Part shown: in pieces, positions 47,936-60,498 of the stretch
Layout: each line of letters opens with the position of its first letter
Position numbering within the stretch: position 1 is the first letter of the stretch
Source: Strigamia acuminata
Lineage: Eukaryota > Arthropoda > Chilopoda > Geophilomorpha > Linotaeniidae
Length of the DNA stretch: 64,000 nucleotides
Direction of reading: 5' to 3'
Assembly: GCA_949358305.1 (NCBI GenBank)
Contig: OX442316.1
Span: forward strand, 3,968,001-4,032,000
Notes under the pieces: model-generated
Databases searched by the model: none
Told to the model about the DNA's origin: nothing
Seen by the model: only the letters and a program-made list of their open reading frames with translations
Made by a program: the position numbers and the translations under genes

Positions 47936-49712
47936 CCATAATTATCCGATGTCAGCCGATACTGAAATTGCCCTACTAAATATCGGCCGATAATGGGACC
48001 GAACTATGCAAGTACTGCGTTGTTACGCACACTTGACTTACAAATTAGTGTAATATAAATTTTAATTTGTATCAAATGGTTTTTTTTGTTAATTCGTGTC
48101 AATTTGCAAATGATTTCTTGTCAATAAAATGAAAAAGATTTCAATTAATTATGTAATATACTGTAATAAAATAGTAGCAGCATCATTTCGTTAGCAAGTT
48201 GACAAAACAATCGTGACTTCAAAAATTAACATTTATTACATGTATTTGGTAATTAAAACTACAATTTAGTTCAAAAGTATCCTGGGGTTTCCAAATCTTT
48301 ACGTTGATATTGGAGAGGTATCTACAGTGGTAGAAAAAAGTTTGAGACCACTACTAGTACAGGTTTCTTAGTTGCAAGTCAAATTTTGACTTGAAAATTT
48401 ATTTGCAGCTTTATATCATGACAATAAAGCATAGTTTAAAATTATAAGATAATAACTCAAATCAAATTTAAGAAATAAAAAAAATTGTTCAAAAAATATC
48501 ATTTATGCTGGAAAAAAGTTTGAGACCATGTGCTCAAAATCATCAAAAATATAACCAATTTTCATTTCTAATGTTTGGCATGCTTCTTATTCGTTCTAAT
48601 AACTACAATAAACCTATTTGTCATTGAATTAACTAAATATTTTAGACTATTTGGTGTTATCCTTAGTATGGGTAGATGCATTATTTGGTGAAATTCAAAC
48701 ATTGGAACATTAATTTCATCTCTAAATGGAAGAAGAGTAGTATATTGCTTCAGAATGTGGTAAAACAAATGCAGAATTTGATGTAACAACTGCAAGAGTT
48801 GGCATCAAAATTTGACTTGCAACTAAAAATTCTGTAGTGGTCTCAAACTTTTTTCCACCACAGTATTTTAATGTTTGAGGCAATAGGCTGTTATAATGTA
48901 TAATGTCCCGTTGTATTACACATTAAATCCAAGTCGATTCGATATTGACTAGCTATCGATGTTCACTTTATTGCTCGCAAAAAATGAATGACTTAACTCA
49001 CTCATACTTATTCCAATATTGTTGCAAAGTGGTGAGTTAAGGCGAATTGAAAACACTTTTTCAAGCTGCAGCTAAACTTGGCCAACATGGCCGTTGGTGT
49101 TTTATTAGCAAGTGAAGTGCATAAACATTTGTACAGAACAAATCATTCATATAGAACTCCTATGGAATTACATTCGGTTCTAGGAGATAAGAATACATAA
49201 TAATAAAGGACAAATCCTAAAATAAATACAGTGATACATTTGTGCCAGCAATGAAATAACTTTCCACAGCGAGTTGATCCACAATGCCGTGAAAACAAAC
49301 ATAACAAATGATCCACATGATGTCAGTAAATAACAACACGGCAAATTACGCACAATAACATTAGGGTACATATAAACAATAGATCATTGAAACGCAAAAG
49401 TGAACCGCTTGTTATTGTGACATATTGAAAGCGCACTAAAACGTAAACACGCGCTTGAGAACGCGTAGTCGATCACAACTATAATTACATAGGTTAACAA
49501 TACTATCCTACACATCACCTCGTATACAAAGCATGCGCGCTCCCAGGCGGCCAATTACAATAATACAAATAACAAGACTATACTGTAAAATGTTTAATGA
49601 AAACACATGAAATTTAAGAAAGGTAATCCAGTTTAAAAAAAAAAAAACATTTTTGGAGGTTCAAATTGACCATAGGTTGGGGGGGGGGAGGGGTTAAGAT
49701 TCCTGATAAATA
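47936..49712. other. Interval between XKR-G and XKR-H with repeated flank and elements
   Basis: About 47936-48000 carries a short ATCGGCCGATAATGGGACC-type block, also at 57541-57622. About 48003-48320 repeats the SLC35F5/XKR 3' flank seen at 20938-21260. A TA-flanked element follows at 48325-48863. The remaining 0.85 kb has no gene; a G/A-rich patch is at about 49678-49695. Confidence 0.55.
48325..48863. mobile_element. 539-bp Tc1/mariner-type element
   Basis: The left end, CAGTGGTAGAAAAAAGTTTG, matches the reverse complement of the right end, CTGTGGTGGAAAAAAGTTTG. The inverted repeats continue as AGACCACTAC and a TTGCAAGTCAAATTTTGA stretch. TA flanks both ends (48323-48324, 48864-48865). 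Related units show the empty site GTATCTATTTTA(T)GTTTGAG, confirming insertion at TA. No transposase frame is present. Confidence 0.87.
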
Positions 49713-52349
49713 CTAGGGGATGTAACTTAATTTTTTTGTGTTTTGGATGTCAACTTCAATATTTCCACGCTTCGTGCTTTCTTTTGATGAATGAAACATG
49801 GGTTTTGGAGGAACCGCGTAAAACTTACAGATTATAACTCGCATGGGATACAATTTGAAAATATCCACGCAATTAACTATTGCATTAATACAAAGTAAAA
49901 TTAATGAAAAAAAAAATAAGAAAGTTAAAAGCCCTATAGGTATAATTTTATCGCGGTGACCGTGATAAACCGACACGAGCAACATGCTCACAATTTCAAT
50001 TATTGCATGCGTAAGGTAAAGCCAATATTTCTTTCCAGTTTGTTCATTCTTTAGGCTGACAAAAGAAAACAGATAAACAAAAGCAAAAACAAGATAGAAA
50101 CTCCGTCGAGACCAACCACTGTGTCGCATACTGGTTCCGAAGAACAAAACCACCATAAAACCCCAACGAATGAAAACAACTAGTAAGATCGAAAAATTCG
50201 GAAAAGTTGATGCAAATGCTACAAGCGTGTAAACTCTGACTGCAGTAAATAAGTAAAGAAAAAAAAACTCAGACCACTCTGTTATTGATTTCTTTTGAAA
50301 ATGGCGGGTAGAAGCGACGTGTGATATTGTAAGCGATACAGTCCTCCAGAAAACAACTAACAATTGGATTTGTGACTTCTGATAAAAATCTATCAAATAA
50401 ATTTAACATCTCATTAATTTATCCTCTAATTTAATTTAATTTAATTTACTTACTTGTGACCAGGAATACAAAATTATTCGTGCCAGCTGTGATATTAGAG
50501 GACGGTTCTAAAAATACGAGCAATTGACTCAATTAACTCAAATCTGGTCACAAAATTGACAGAAATCAATGGTATAACTTCAATCATTTGAATACATACC
50601 GGTAGTACATAGAGTATTCAATTAATCGGGCGACAATTAAACAGAGATATTTGTAACCGCGAAAACTTCAAAATGCGTTCTATTAGATCTAGAAAATAGC
50701 GGTTCATAATACAATCTAATGGATCTTCAATTCAGATTAAACGGTTAAGCATTTAAGCAGACGGGCACCATTCAAGAGTCCGATCGTTCATTTAATGTCC
50801 AATTAATGGATGCCACGTTAATTGTCACCCCATTCAATAATCCGTCGGTTGAGTTGTCCCCATTTAATTAATGCCGCCAATCCAATAGATACCTGTGGTT
50901 TGAAACGTGGGTAATGTAACTGTATCAGTGACTCCCGTCATGGTTGAAGCCAGCTCTGAAAATATTAAAACGTGTTGAAATGCAGACCGTACAGAGTATG
51001 TGCAAGAGCACAACTATTTTTTTCCGTGTAATTTTGAGATATCTTCGCCTAATCTTCGTAAGTGTATTCTGTTTAATCATTTTCTCAATACTGAGAGAAA
51101 TCTAAAAATTACCTTTTACAGTCATGTTATGTTCAATCATCATTATGGACAACTGCAAAACTAACTGAGGAGCAGATTCCAAATACGTTTCCAGCAACTT
51201 CAATAAACTCATGGTATTGTCGAAATTAACTCTGTACGCAGAATATCTTGCGCTATCGGAACTTTTCCAACTTTTTAATCCGAAATACAAAGTTTCAAAG
51301 GCCCTAAACAAAAACACGTTTCAATTTAAATCGTTTTTAACTTTCAATTACGATCTTTACCTCCATGGAAGAGCCATTAATAATAAATGGGAAATAATAC
51401 GCATAATCCACATTATCGGAGGAACGGTTGGAACTGCTTCTATTGCATCATCGGAGCAGTACCTACAAATAACAAATGTGAGGAGCGGATTCAGGAGGTG
51501 GGCGTGGCATGGGAATCGAGGCCACCCTTAGTGCAACGAAAGAAATTCATTTTTAAGACCAAAAATTCATATGTTTAAGCCAAAAACAATTACTATTGAC
51601 CATAAACATTCAATTTGATGATAAAAAGCATTCAATTTTTGTGTGTAAATTCAACCAAAAAGGTCATCTATTTGTTTCGGGATCTGCCCCGTCTTGTATT
51701 CTCAGTCTTTTCTCTAATTTGCTTACCACATCATGCTAAAAATACTAATGAACGTGGACGGAACAACAACAAACATCATGGTTAAACCGAAATAAACATC
51801 AAGCCCTTCATTGAAGTAAAAGGTCATTAAAAAAATATCGGGAACTCGATTGATGAAATAGAAGAAAACGATGTTAGCAATTGCAATTACAATATCGCAA
51901 CGAGTGAATTTTAAATCCTCTTCTCCATCTTCAACTGCTCCCCCATCTTCATTTTTGGAATCTGACCCAACGTCTAAAACTGTCATTTCTTCATTTTTGC
52001 AATCTGACCGGATGACATCGTCTATAAATGGTATTATTTCTTCGTTTTCGATACCTTGGTTCTCTCGATGCTCTTCTCGATCTGCAACTGCTCCCCTTTC
52101 TTCGTTTTCGGAATCTGACCTGACGTCTAAAACTATTATTTCTTCATTTTCGGAACCTTGGTTCACTCGATGCCGCTTGCGAACGTCTAAAGCTATTTTT
52201 TCTATTTCTTCATTTTCGCAATCCGACACGATGTCATCGTCTATAAATGGTATTATTTCTTCGCTTTCGGAACCTTGGTTCTCTCGATGCTCTTCTCGAT
52301 CTGCAGCTGCTCCCCTATCTTCATTTTCGGAATCTGACTTGACGCCCAT
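49713..52349 (-). CDS. XKR-H, XK-related protein with chimeric 5' boundary
   Basis: Six exons: 52349-51727, 51462-51361, 51303-51113, 50955-50893, 50507-50454, 50389-49713; 1,710 nt, 569 aa from MGVKSDSENEDRGAAADREE. The acidic N-terminus contains several copies of a module reading NQGSENEEI..DVRSDSENEE. Exon 3 is three codons shorter than in other units and reads LLETYLESAPQLVLQLS. The last exon has FPNFSILLVVFIRWGFMVVL. All junctions are in phase, so the body could be functional. The start is uncertain: the frame opens at 52385, but this point lies where exon-1 sequence is joined to a remnant of another unit's exon 2 and intron 1, so the original N-terminus is lost. Confidence 0.72.
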
Positions 52350-52385
52350 ATCCTCAGACCAATACCTGCAAAATAATTTCATCAA

Positions 52386-52775
52386 TTACACGTTTGTGTT
52401 TTGCCCACATTCTAATGCCTTTAACCTTTCGTTTTTAACATTCGTGTCCACTCGGTAATCGTCGCCATCTTTGAATACTGTTAACTCATCGTTTTCAGCA
52501 GGTTTGTCCTTCACAACTCGGTCTATTTCCTCATCGATTAATTTTGTTATCTTTTCGCTTTCGGGTGTACCCACTCGATCACCTTCGCCATCAGTTGCTG
52601 CCGTTAACTGTTTATTTTCGACAGGTGTATCCACTCGGTCGCCTTGTCCATGTTTTAATCTTCTGATCTGTTTAATTTCATTAGGTGTGTTCACTCGGTG
52701 ATCTTCGCCGTGACTTAATGTTATCTCTTCCGTTTCAGCATCATCATCTCCAATTTTTTCAATGGCCTCCTCCAT
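52386..52775 (-). pseudogene. Orphan XKR acidic N-terminal exon (XKR-G/I type)
   Basis: The ORF reads MEEAIEKIGDDDAETEEITL and onward with GDRVDTPVEN repeats, like the N-termini of XKR-G and XKR-I, and stops at 52386. The membrane part of exon 1 is absent. Immediately downstream comes an intron 1/exon 2 boundary of the XKR-G type (TTTTGCAG then GTATTGGTCTGAGGA), and then XKR-H exon 1. The spacer of under 30 nt is too short for a normal intron joining it to XKR-H. It is best seen as the left-over 5' end of a deleted unit. Confidence 0.7.
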
Positions 52776-53219
52776 TTTACCAGCACGTGGTTTGAAAAGG
52801 ATGAACCGTAATACTGCCAATAGTAGTTGATACTTAAGGTGGAAACACAAGAAAGCGGGTAAAATTCCAAAGCTTGCTAGCACAAGTTTAAAGAGGGAGT
52901 GATTTACAAGCTCCCTTGACCGGCTTTTGTCTTAACGGGCAAACTCAAGCTCGCTACTAAATTCCCGCCAAAATCGCCTCCAAGAATTTCCTCATGTTTC
53001 TGATTGGCTGATGTCAAAGTCACATGACCAAAACACCAGCAACCTTGAAGCGCTTGAAGCTGGTAAATCAAACTCGGCTTGATCAAAGCAGGTGAGTATT
53101 AACTCGCTTCAAAGCAAAGCTTTGAATTAAAACGCAAGCTTGTATTTGCTTAAGCGGGTGAGTTTTTAGCAGCTTTATCATGTAAAAGCAAGCTTTTAAA
53201 TTTTACCCGCTTCCTTGTG

Positions 53220-53570
53220 TTTCCATCTTTAAAGTGAGATCACCATGGGTCAACCATTTTCAGTCGTTTACTTGCTCGCATTCGTATAATTGCATCATCT
53301 AAATCATAACAAGAGTTAGAAAAATAACATCATCAAGCTCTGGTCAATTTAGTTTATCTTTTTGACACGTGTTGACGCTGTTGGAACATCTCACACGGGT
53401 TCCTTGACCTTTCTTTTACCGAAAAGACATGGAAAATGCAATTCGGTATCAATTTTTTCCCGATGTAAATTTACACGGTCATGCAGAGGTGCCCCCTTTT
53501 ACATTTTTTTCACAATAAAGATACCAACTGTACAAATGTATTTCAAAATAAAAATCATCCATTTTTGATG
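53220..53570 (-). repeat. Second copy of the XKR upstream block
   Basis: It is closely similar to 47600-47935 and 57180-57540, with the same order of words. Here it precedes the orphan N-terminal exon, with about 450 bp of extra AAGC/GCTT-rich sequence in between (52780-53215) that has inverted GCAAGCTTTTAAATTTTACC-type words. Confidence 0.6.
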
Positions 53571-54222
53571 AATTTTACGATTTTTTATTTCAAATTTGGC
53601 CTTCCTGAACGCTCTACATACCTGGAGAATTCTTTAGGTGCGGTTGGCGGAAATAGAAAAACCCTAAATGTTAGAATTCGTGCATTAATATACAAATCTG
53701 CGCGTTAATAAAGCCACTCTCAACACAAAATGCATGTTAAATCCATTAAAAACGATCAAACACGCATGATTTCTTGTTAAATCAACTACCTGTTTCGATG
53801 TGATCCCGAAAAACCTGCCCCTCAGTTATTAATATGAATAACTGCAACACCAATTGCGGAGCCGATTCGGTGAAAGCTTCAGCGTCAATATAAGTCATAT
53901 AATTATAATATCCTCGTCTCCTTTTAGAACTCTTGCTTCGAACACTTTTCAATCCAAAGTGTAAACTTACAATTGACCTAAAAATTACAAAGAAATTCCA
54001 AATGAATCGGTTGAAAATTCAAAATTCAAATATTTCACTTTTTACAACACTGAAGATACAAATAAATACAAATACAATAAAAATGCACTTTTTCCCTCAA
54101 TAAAATTAACTTTACCCAAAAAACTTAATTTGTAACGCTCAAAACATTAATTTTCAACAAAAATGCTAATTTTGTCCCTAGAAATTAAATATTTCCTAAT
54201 AAAAACAACAAAAAATACCAAA
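53571..54222 (-). pseudogene. Fragment of XKR-J: exon 3 copy and flanks
   Basis: This 650-bp segment duplicates about 58925-59608. The exon 3 copy is 53977-53790, 188 nt against 212 nt in XKR-J. The difference is a clean 24-nt deletion after GTGAAAGCTTC that removes eight codons of the LLKLL region. Splice signals are still visible, but there are no neighbouring exons of this type, so it is a relic. Confidence 0.85.
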
Positions 54223-54246
54223 AAAAATCGAGATTCCTGTTAAATG

Positions 54247-56862
54247 CTACACGTGGTAACTGAAATCTTTTAGGTTTTGCATGTCAATTTCAATATCCAA
54301 TCCTTTGCGATTTCCACGCTTTGTGCTTTCTTTTGATGAAAGAAACATGGCTTTTGGATGAACCGCGTAAGACGGAACGAGTATAACTCGCATGGGATAC
54401 AATTTGCAAATAATAATAACGTCGTAATTACATATTGCATTAATACAAAGCAAAATTAATGAAAAAAACAGTATAAAAATTAACAAGAATCTAGGTGTAT
54501 TTACATCAAGGTGACCGTAATAAATTGACACCACTATGCTCACACATTCAACTACTTCATACCAAAAGTAAAACAAATATTTCTTTACAGTTTGTTCATT
54601 CTTTAGTCTGACAAAAGCAAACGGATAAACAAAAGCAAAAACAAGATAGAAACTCCGTCGAGACCAACCACTGTGTAGCATACTGGTTCCGAATAACAAA
54701 ACCACCACAAAACTCCAACGCATGAAAACAACTAGTATGATCCAGAAATTCGGAAATTCTGATGCAAATACTGCAAACACGAAAACTCTGCCCGCAATAT
54801 AAAAAAAACGTAAAAAAAACAAAAACCACTCTATTATGGATTTCTTTTGAATACGGCGGGTAGTAGTGGTGTGTGATATTGTTAGCGATACAGACGTCAA
54901 CAAAACAACTAAGATTTGGATTTCCTTATGTGAGTTCTGGTAGAAATCTATCAAATAAATTTAACATCTCATTAATTTTTCCTGTAATTTAATTTAATTT
55001 ACTTACTTGTGACCAAGAATATAAAATTATTGGTTCCAGCTGTGACATTAGAGGCCAGTTCTAAAAATACGAGCAATTGACTCAATTAACTCAAATCTGG
55101 TTACAGAATTGACAGAAATCAATAATATAACTTCAATCATTTGAATACATACATAAAGTATTCAATTAATCGGGCGACAATTAACCAGGGGATCAATCTA
55201 ACGAATCATCAATTAAGATTAAACGGTCAAGCGTTTAAGCAGACGGGCACCATTTGATAGTCCTATCGTTTCTTTAATGTCCAATTAATTGATGCCAGGT
55301 TAATTGTCACCCCATTCCATAGTCCTTCCGTTGAGTTGTCCCTGTTTAATTAATGTGGCCAATCCAATACATACCTGTGGTTTGAAACGTGGGTAATGTA
55401 AGTGTATCATTGACACCCGTCATGTTTGAAGCCAGCTCTGAAAATATTAAAACGTGTTGAAATTCAGAACATAACTATTTTTTTCCATGTAATTTTTATA
55501 TGTCATCGCCTAATGTTCGTAAGTTTATTCTATTTGATCATTTTCTCAATACTGAGAAAAATCTAAAGATTACCTTTTACAGTCATGCTCTGAAAATATT
55601 AAAATCTGTTGAAATGCAGACCATACGGAGTATGTGCAAGTCTACAACTATTTTTTTTCATGTAATTTTGAGATACCATCACCTCTTTTCTGTTTCATCT
55701 TTGGAAGTTTATTTTGTTTGATTACCTTCTACAGCCATGTTATGATCATGCGCTTCAATCATCATTATGGACACCTGCAAAACTAATTGAGGAGCAGATT
55801 CCAAATACGTTTCCAGCAACTTCAATAAACGCATGATATTGTCGAAATTAGCTCTGTACGCATAATATCTTGCGCGATCGGAACTTTTCCAACTTTTTAA
55901 TCCGAAATGCAAAGTTTCAATCGCCCTAAACGAAAACACATTTCAATTTAAATTGTTTTTAACTTTCCATAACGATCTTTACCTCCATGCCTGAGCCATT
56001 AATAATAAATGGAAAATTTTACGCATCCTCCACATTCTAGGAGAAACGGTTGAAACTGCTTCCACTGTATCATCGGAGCAGTACCTACAAATAACAAATG
56101 TCAGGAGCGGATTCAGGGGGTGGGGGGTGGCATGGGGATCGAGGCCACCCTTAGTGCAACGAAAGAAATTCATTTTTAAGACCAAAAATTCATTATGAGA
56201 CAAAAAAAAATTCATGTTTAAGCTAAAAACAATTACTATTGACCATAAACATTCAATTTTATGATAAAAACATTCAATTTTTGTGTGTAAATTGAACAAA
56301 AAATGGTCACCTATTTGTTTTCGGAATCTGCCCGTCTTGTATTCTCAGTCTTTTCTTTCGTTTGCTTATTTGCTTACCATATCATGCTGAAAATACTAAT
56401 GAACATGGACGGAACAACAACAAACATCATGGTTAAACCGAAATAAACATAAAGCCCTTCATTGAAGTAAGACGTCATTAAAAAAATATCAGCGACGAGA
56501 TCGAAATAGAAGAAAACGATGGCAGCAATTGCAATTACACTATCGAAACAAGTGAATTCTAAAGGATTTTCTGAAAATGCTTCCTTCCGATCGTTTTGCC
56601 CACATTCTAATGCCTTTAACCGTTCGTTTTCAACAGGTGTGTCTACTTTGCCATCTTTTAATGCCGTTAACTGATCGTTTGCAGCAGGTATGTCCTCCAC
56701 AACTCGGTCTTTTTCCTCATCGATTAATTTTGTTATATTTTCGCTTTCGGTTGTGTTCACTCGGTGATCTTCGCCGTGACCTAATGTTATCTCTTCAATT
56801 TCAGCTTCATCATCTCCAATTTTTTCACCGGTCTCCTCCATTTTACCTCCGGTCTCCTCCAT
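54247..56862 (-). CDS. XKR-I, XK-related protein, complete
   Basis: Six exons: 56862-56378, 56084-55983, 55925-55726, 55437-55375, 55060-55007, 54947-54247; 1,605 nt, 534 aa. It starts with a tandem MEETGGKMEETGEKIGDDEA. The acidic N-terminus carries HRVNTTESEN, GKVDTPVENE and ECGQNDRKEAFSEN. Membrane segments include SVIAIAAIVFFYFDLVADIF in exon 1. Exon 3 holds LLETYLESAPQLVLQVSIMM, and the last exon FPNFWIILVVFMRWSFVVVL. A stray 19-nt copy of the exon 3 end joined to exon-4-side intron sequence lies at 55573-55600. It is a scar of unequal exchange and does not affect the model. Confidence 0.86.
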
Positions 56863-57179
56863 TTGACAACCACGTGGTTTGAAAAGGATGAACTATAACA
56901 GCAGTTATACTGCCAACAGTAGTTGATACTAAAAAGTGGAAACACAAGTGAGCGAGTATCTAGCACAAGTTTAAGGAGGGAGTCATTAAAAGCTTCCTTG
57001 ACCCTCTCTTGTCTTCCCAACTAACAAGTAAGTGGCAAACTTTAGCTATAGCTACTAAATTCCAATTGCCTCCAAGAATTTCCTCACAATTCTGATTGGC
57101 TGTCAAAGTCACATGACCAAAACACATGTAAAAGCAAGCTTTTAAATTTTACCCGCTCCCTTGTGTTTCCACCTTTAAA

Positions 57180-57622
57180 GTGGGAGTCAATCATTTTCAG
57201 TCGTTTACTTGCTCGCATTCGTATAATTGCATCAGCTAAATCATAACAAGAGTTAGTAAAATAGCATCATCCAGCTCCGGTCAATTTAGTTCATCTTTTT
57301 GACACGTGTCGGCGCTGTTGGACCATCTCATACGGGTTCCTTGACCCTTCCTTTACCGAAAAGACATGGAAAATGCAATTTGGTATAAATTTCTTGCCGA
57401 GATAAATTCACACAGTCATGCAGAGTTGCCCCCTTTTACATTTTGTCACAATAAAGATACCCAATTGTTCAAATTTATTTCAAAATAAAAACCATTCGAT
57501 TAATTTTACGATTGGCAGATATAAATTTCAACTCTCAATTAAGGTTTGACCGATACCATAATTATCTGATATCAGCCGATACCGAAATTGCCCTACTAAA
57601 TATCGGCCGATAATGGGACCCG
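57180..57622 (-). repeat. Third copy of the XKR upstream block
   Basis: Here the block precedes XKR-I. It has the same shared words as at 47600 and 53220, followed at 57541-57622 by the AATATCGGCCGATAATGGG block shared with 47936-48000. After it the sequence changes to the XKR-J 3' flank. Confidence 0.6.
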
Positions 57623-57762
57623 AATCTAAACAATTCAATATACAAAAATATCAAGTTATATAAAAATATCAAGTTATATAAAAATTTATTTCAAAATAAA
57701 AATCAATTTCATTGATTTCAGCTATATAAATATCTCATAAATAGTGAAAAATAAAGCACTGA

Positions 57763-60076
57763 TCAGGCTTCACTAGTCGGCATTTTCGCCCTCTTAAACT
57801 TCTGCACGACGCCGCCGTTCTGTTTGGTCTCATCGGAGTCGGACGGCGGCGGAAGTAAGGCATTCAGACACATTGCACCTATGTCGTTTCGAGGTCCGTT
57901 CGGATGAAATTGAGCGTAATAGACGAACATGCAGGTCAATCCAAGCGCCACTCCGCCGAAATGGCAAATCAAGGCGCACCAATAAAAGTACGTGGAGATG
58001 GGGTCCACGAGCCACGCCCAAAGGGCCACTAAGATCGCGTCTTCGATCATTTCGTACGAGTAATAAAACAAATATTTGCGTCTGGTGGCGTCGTCTTTGA
58101 GGTTGATGTAAGTAAAAAGGTAAACGAGACCCAAAACAAGTTCGAAACTGTGTTGCAAACAATTGCTGTGGCATAAACTCGCACGGATCGTTATGATCCA
58201 AGTGGACATGACGATCCAGCGAATCACGAGGACCACGAGGAACCATAGGTTGGGGAAAACCGACGCGAATAATGAAAGAGCCAACACTCGAGCTCCGACG
58301 GTGAGTAAGCGCCAACAGAAGATGAAAAACGAGCCTAGTAAGGATATGTTGGCCTTGTTTGGTTGACTAAACCGATTGTTGCGAGAGTATATTGTGAGGG
58401 ATAATGATAGGGATAGAAGAGCAGAAGAAACTGATAATACTTGGAAAACGACTAAAAAAAAATTATTTTTTTTAATTTTGTGATTTTTTTTTGGTTTTTT
58501 TGGGTTACCTGTGGCTTTTGGGCCTTTTAATATGAATGAGTCATTGGCACCGGTGAGACTTGCGGCATTTCCTGCAAATACGAGTTGTGAATGATTAATT
58601 TGGTTGATTGGATAGTCGAGAAAAACACAAAAAACAATCTTGTTAGGGACTGTTGTTCAATAAAATGCCTCTTTTTCGATTTTTATATTTCTTCGACTAA
58701 TTTTGACGAATTTGAGTAATTTTGACGATATTTTAAAAATATTTTGACAAATTTTCACGGAAATTTGGCAAATTCCAATAAGTTCACACCAATTTTTGAT
58801 GAATTTCACCAATTTTTGATGAATTTTCACCAATTTTAGATGAATTTTTACCAATTTTTGATGAATTTGCACAAATTTTAGATGAATTTTTACAAACTTT
58901 TGACGAATTTTTACTAATTTTTGATGAATTTTACGATTTTTCATTTCAAATTTGGCATTCCTGAACGCTTTACATACCTGGAGAATTCTTTAGGTGCGGT
59001 TGGCGGAAATAGAAAAACCCTAAATGTTAGAATTCGTGCATTAATATACAAATCTGCGCGTTAATAAAGCCACTCTCAACACAAAATGCATGTTAAATCC
59101 ATTAAAAACGATCAAACACGCAAGATTTCATGTTAAATAAACTACCTGTTTCAATATGATCTCGAAAAACCTGCGCCTCAGTTATTAATATGAATAACTG
59201 CAACACCAATTGCGGAGCCGATTCGGTGAAAGCTTCGAGCAATTTCAACAAACTATTGTCAGCGTCAATATAAGTCATGTAGTTATAATATCCTCGCCTC
59301 CTTTTAGAACTCTTGCTTCGAACACTTTTCAATCCAAAGTGCAAACTTTCAAGTGACCTAAAAATTACAAAGAAATCCCAAATGAATCGGTTGAAAATTC
59401 AAAATTCAAATATTTCACTTTTTAAAACACTGGAAATACAAATAAATACAAATACAATAAAAATGCACTTTTTCCCTCAATAAAATTAATTTTACCCAAA
59501 AAACTTAATTTGTAACGCTCAAAACATTAATTTTCAACTAAAAATGCTAATTTTGTCCCTAGAAATTAAATATTTCCTAATAAAAACAACAAAAAATACA
59601 AAAAAAATCAATTCTACTCTTTATACCTCCACGCGGGGCCCATCAACAACAAATGAGAGAAAATTCGCAAACTCCACATAAGTGGCGACACACTTGGAAT
59701 TTCTTTTTTCTTAGCATCACTTAAATACCTGAAAATAAAAACGAATAAATAAATCGCAGTATTTCATCTCCTTTGTCCACTTTTCTTACCATTTCATGCT
59801 AATTATATTCGTCAACAAAGCAGGAAGGACGACAAAAGTCATCGTCAAAGCGAAATAAATATAATGCCGTCCATCGTAGTAGAACCACATTAAAGCAACA
59901 TCAGTTATGATGTCGAAATAAAATGCAACGATGGCACCGATGCTGCCGAAAAAATCCAAACACGTGAAAAACGGTTTTTCGGGCAGCGCGTCAACTTGAT
60001 CGCCATCGCCAACTTCTGCTCGTATTTTTTCGTCCTTTTCTATCGCGTTTAATCGAAGCGAATCAACGCGATTCAT
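57763..60076 (-). CDS. XKR-J, XK-related protein, most divergent unit, complete
   Basis: Five exons: 60076-59790, 59728-59627, 59357-59146, 58571-58509, 58451-57763; 1,353 nt, 450 aa. The start is MNRVDSLRLNAIEKDEKIRA, and the acidic N-terminal repeats of the other units are absent. Exon 1 has helices FGSIGAIVAFYFDIITDVAL and IYFALTMTFVVLPALLTNII. Exon 3 reads LLKLLEAFTESAPQLVLQLF. The last exon contains VFPNLWFLVVLVIRWIVMST and three or more further helices. Exon 4 of the other units is missing or merged. Its normal length, absence of decay and position at the array edge suggest it is close to the founder gene. The XK/CED-8 family includes apoptotic scramblases; that activity here is inference. 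Confidence 0.9.
58780..58935. repeat. 21-bp imperfect minisatellite in XKR-J intron
   Basis: About seven tandem variants of GATGAATTTTACCAATTTTT lie in the intron between exons 3 and 4. They generate a spurious Lys/Ile/His-rich frame on the - strand. Confidence 0.85.
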
Positions 60077-60498
60077 TGCGGAAATTTGTCGGTATCTTCG
60101 GTCATGGATTTCGATCTATGTATAAAAATTTCCTAACTTACAAATAAGTTTGTTTTTCTATTTCTATTCGATATTTGAAAAGCATGGTGGCGCACTCGAG
60201 TACAATGCCGCCTTTTTTTGTAGCCTAGTATCGATATTTTTGGTTTTGTAACTTCTTATCGATATATCGATTACAGCTCTGGATAAAGACCATTACGCAA
60301 AGCGTATCGATTAATCGAAAGTTAAAATAATAAACCACGATATTTATCGAAAGAAATAACTAACAACAGGGTGCGTGGCTAGTCTAAATACAAAATGGCC
60401 GTTGTTTTGTTTACACTTTTTCAAATTGTTGAAAATAGTGTTTTTTCCATGGAATACGTATTTAACAATTCACTATTTTATCATTTTAAGACGAAATA
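60077..60498. other. Divergent upstream region of XKR-J and the glycosyltransferase
   Basis: About 0.4 kb separates the two divergent start codons. It contains short TATCGATA-type palindromic words (TTATCGATATATCGATT near 60257) that resemble DREF-like elements of insect housekeeping promoters. That resemblance is by eye only. Confidence 0.4.
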
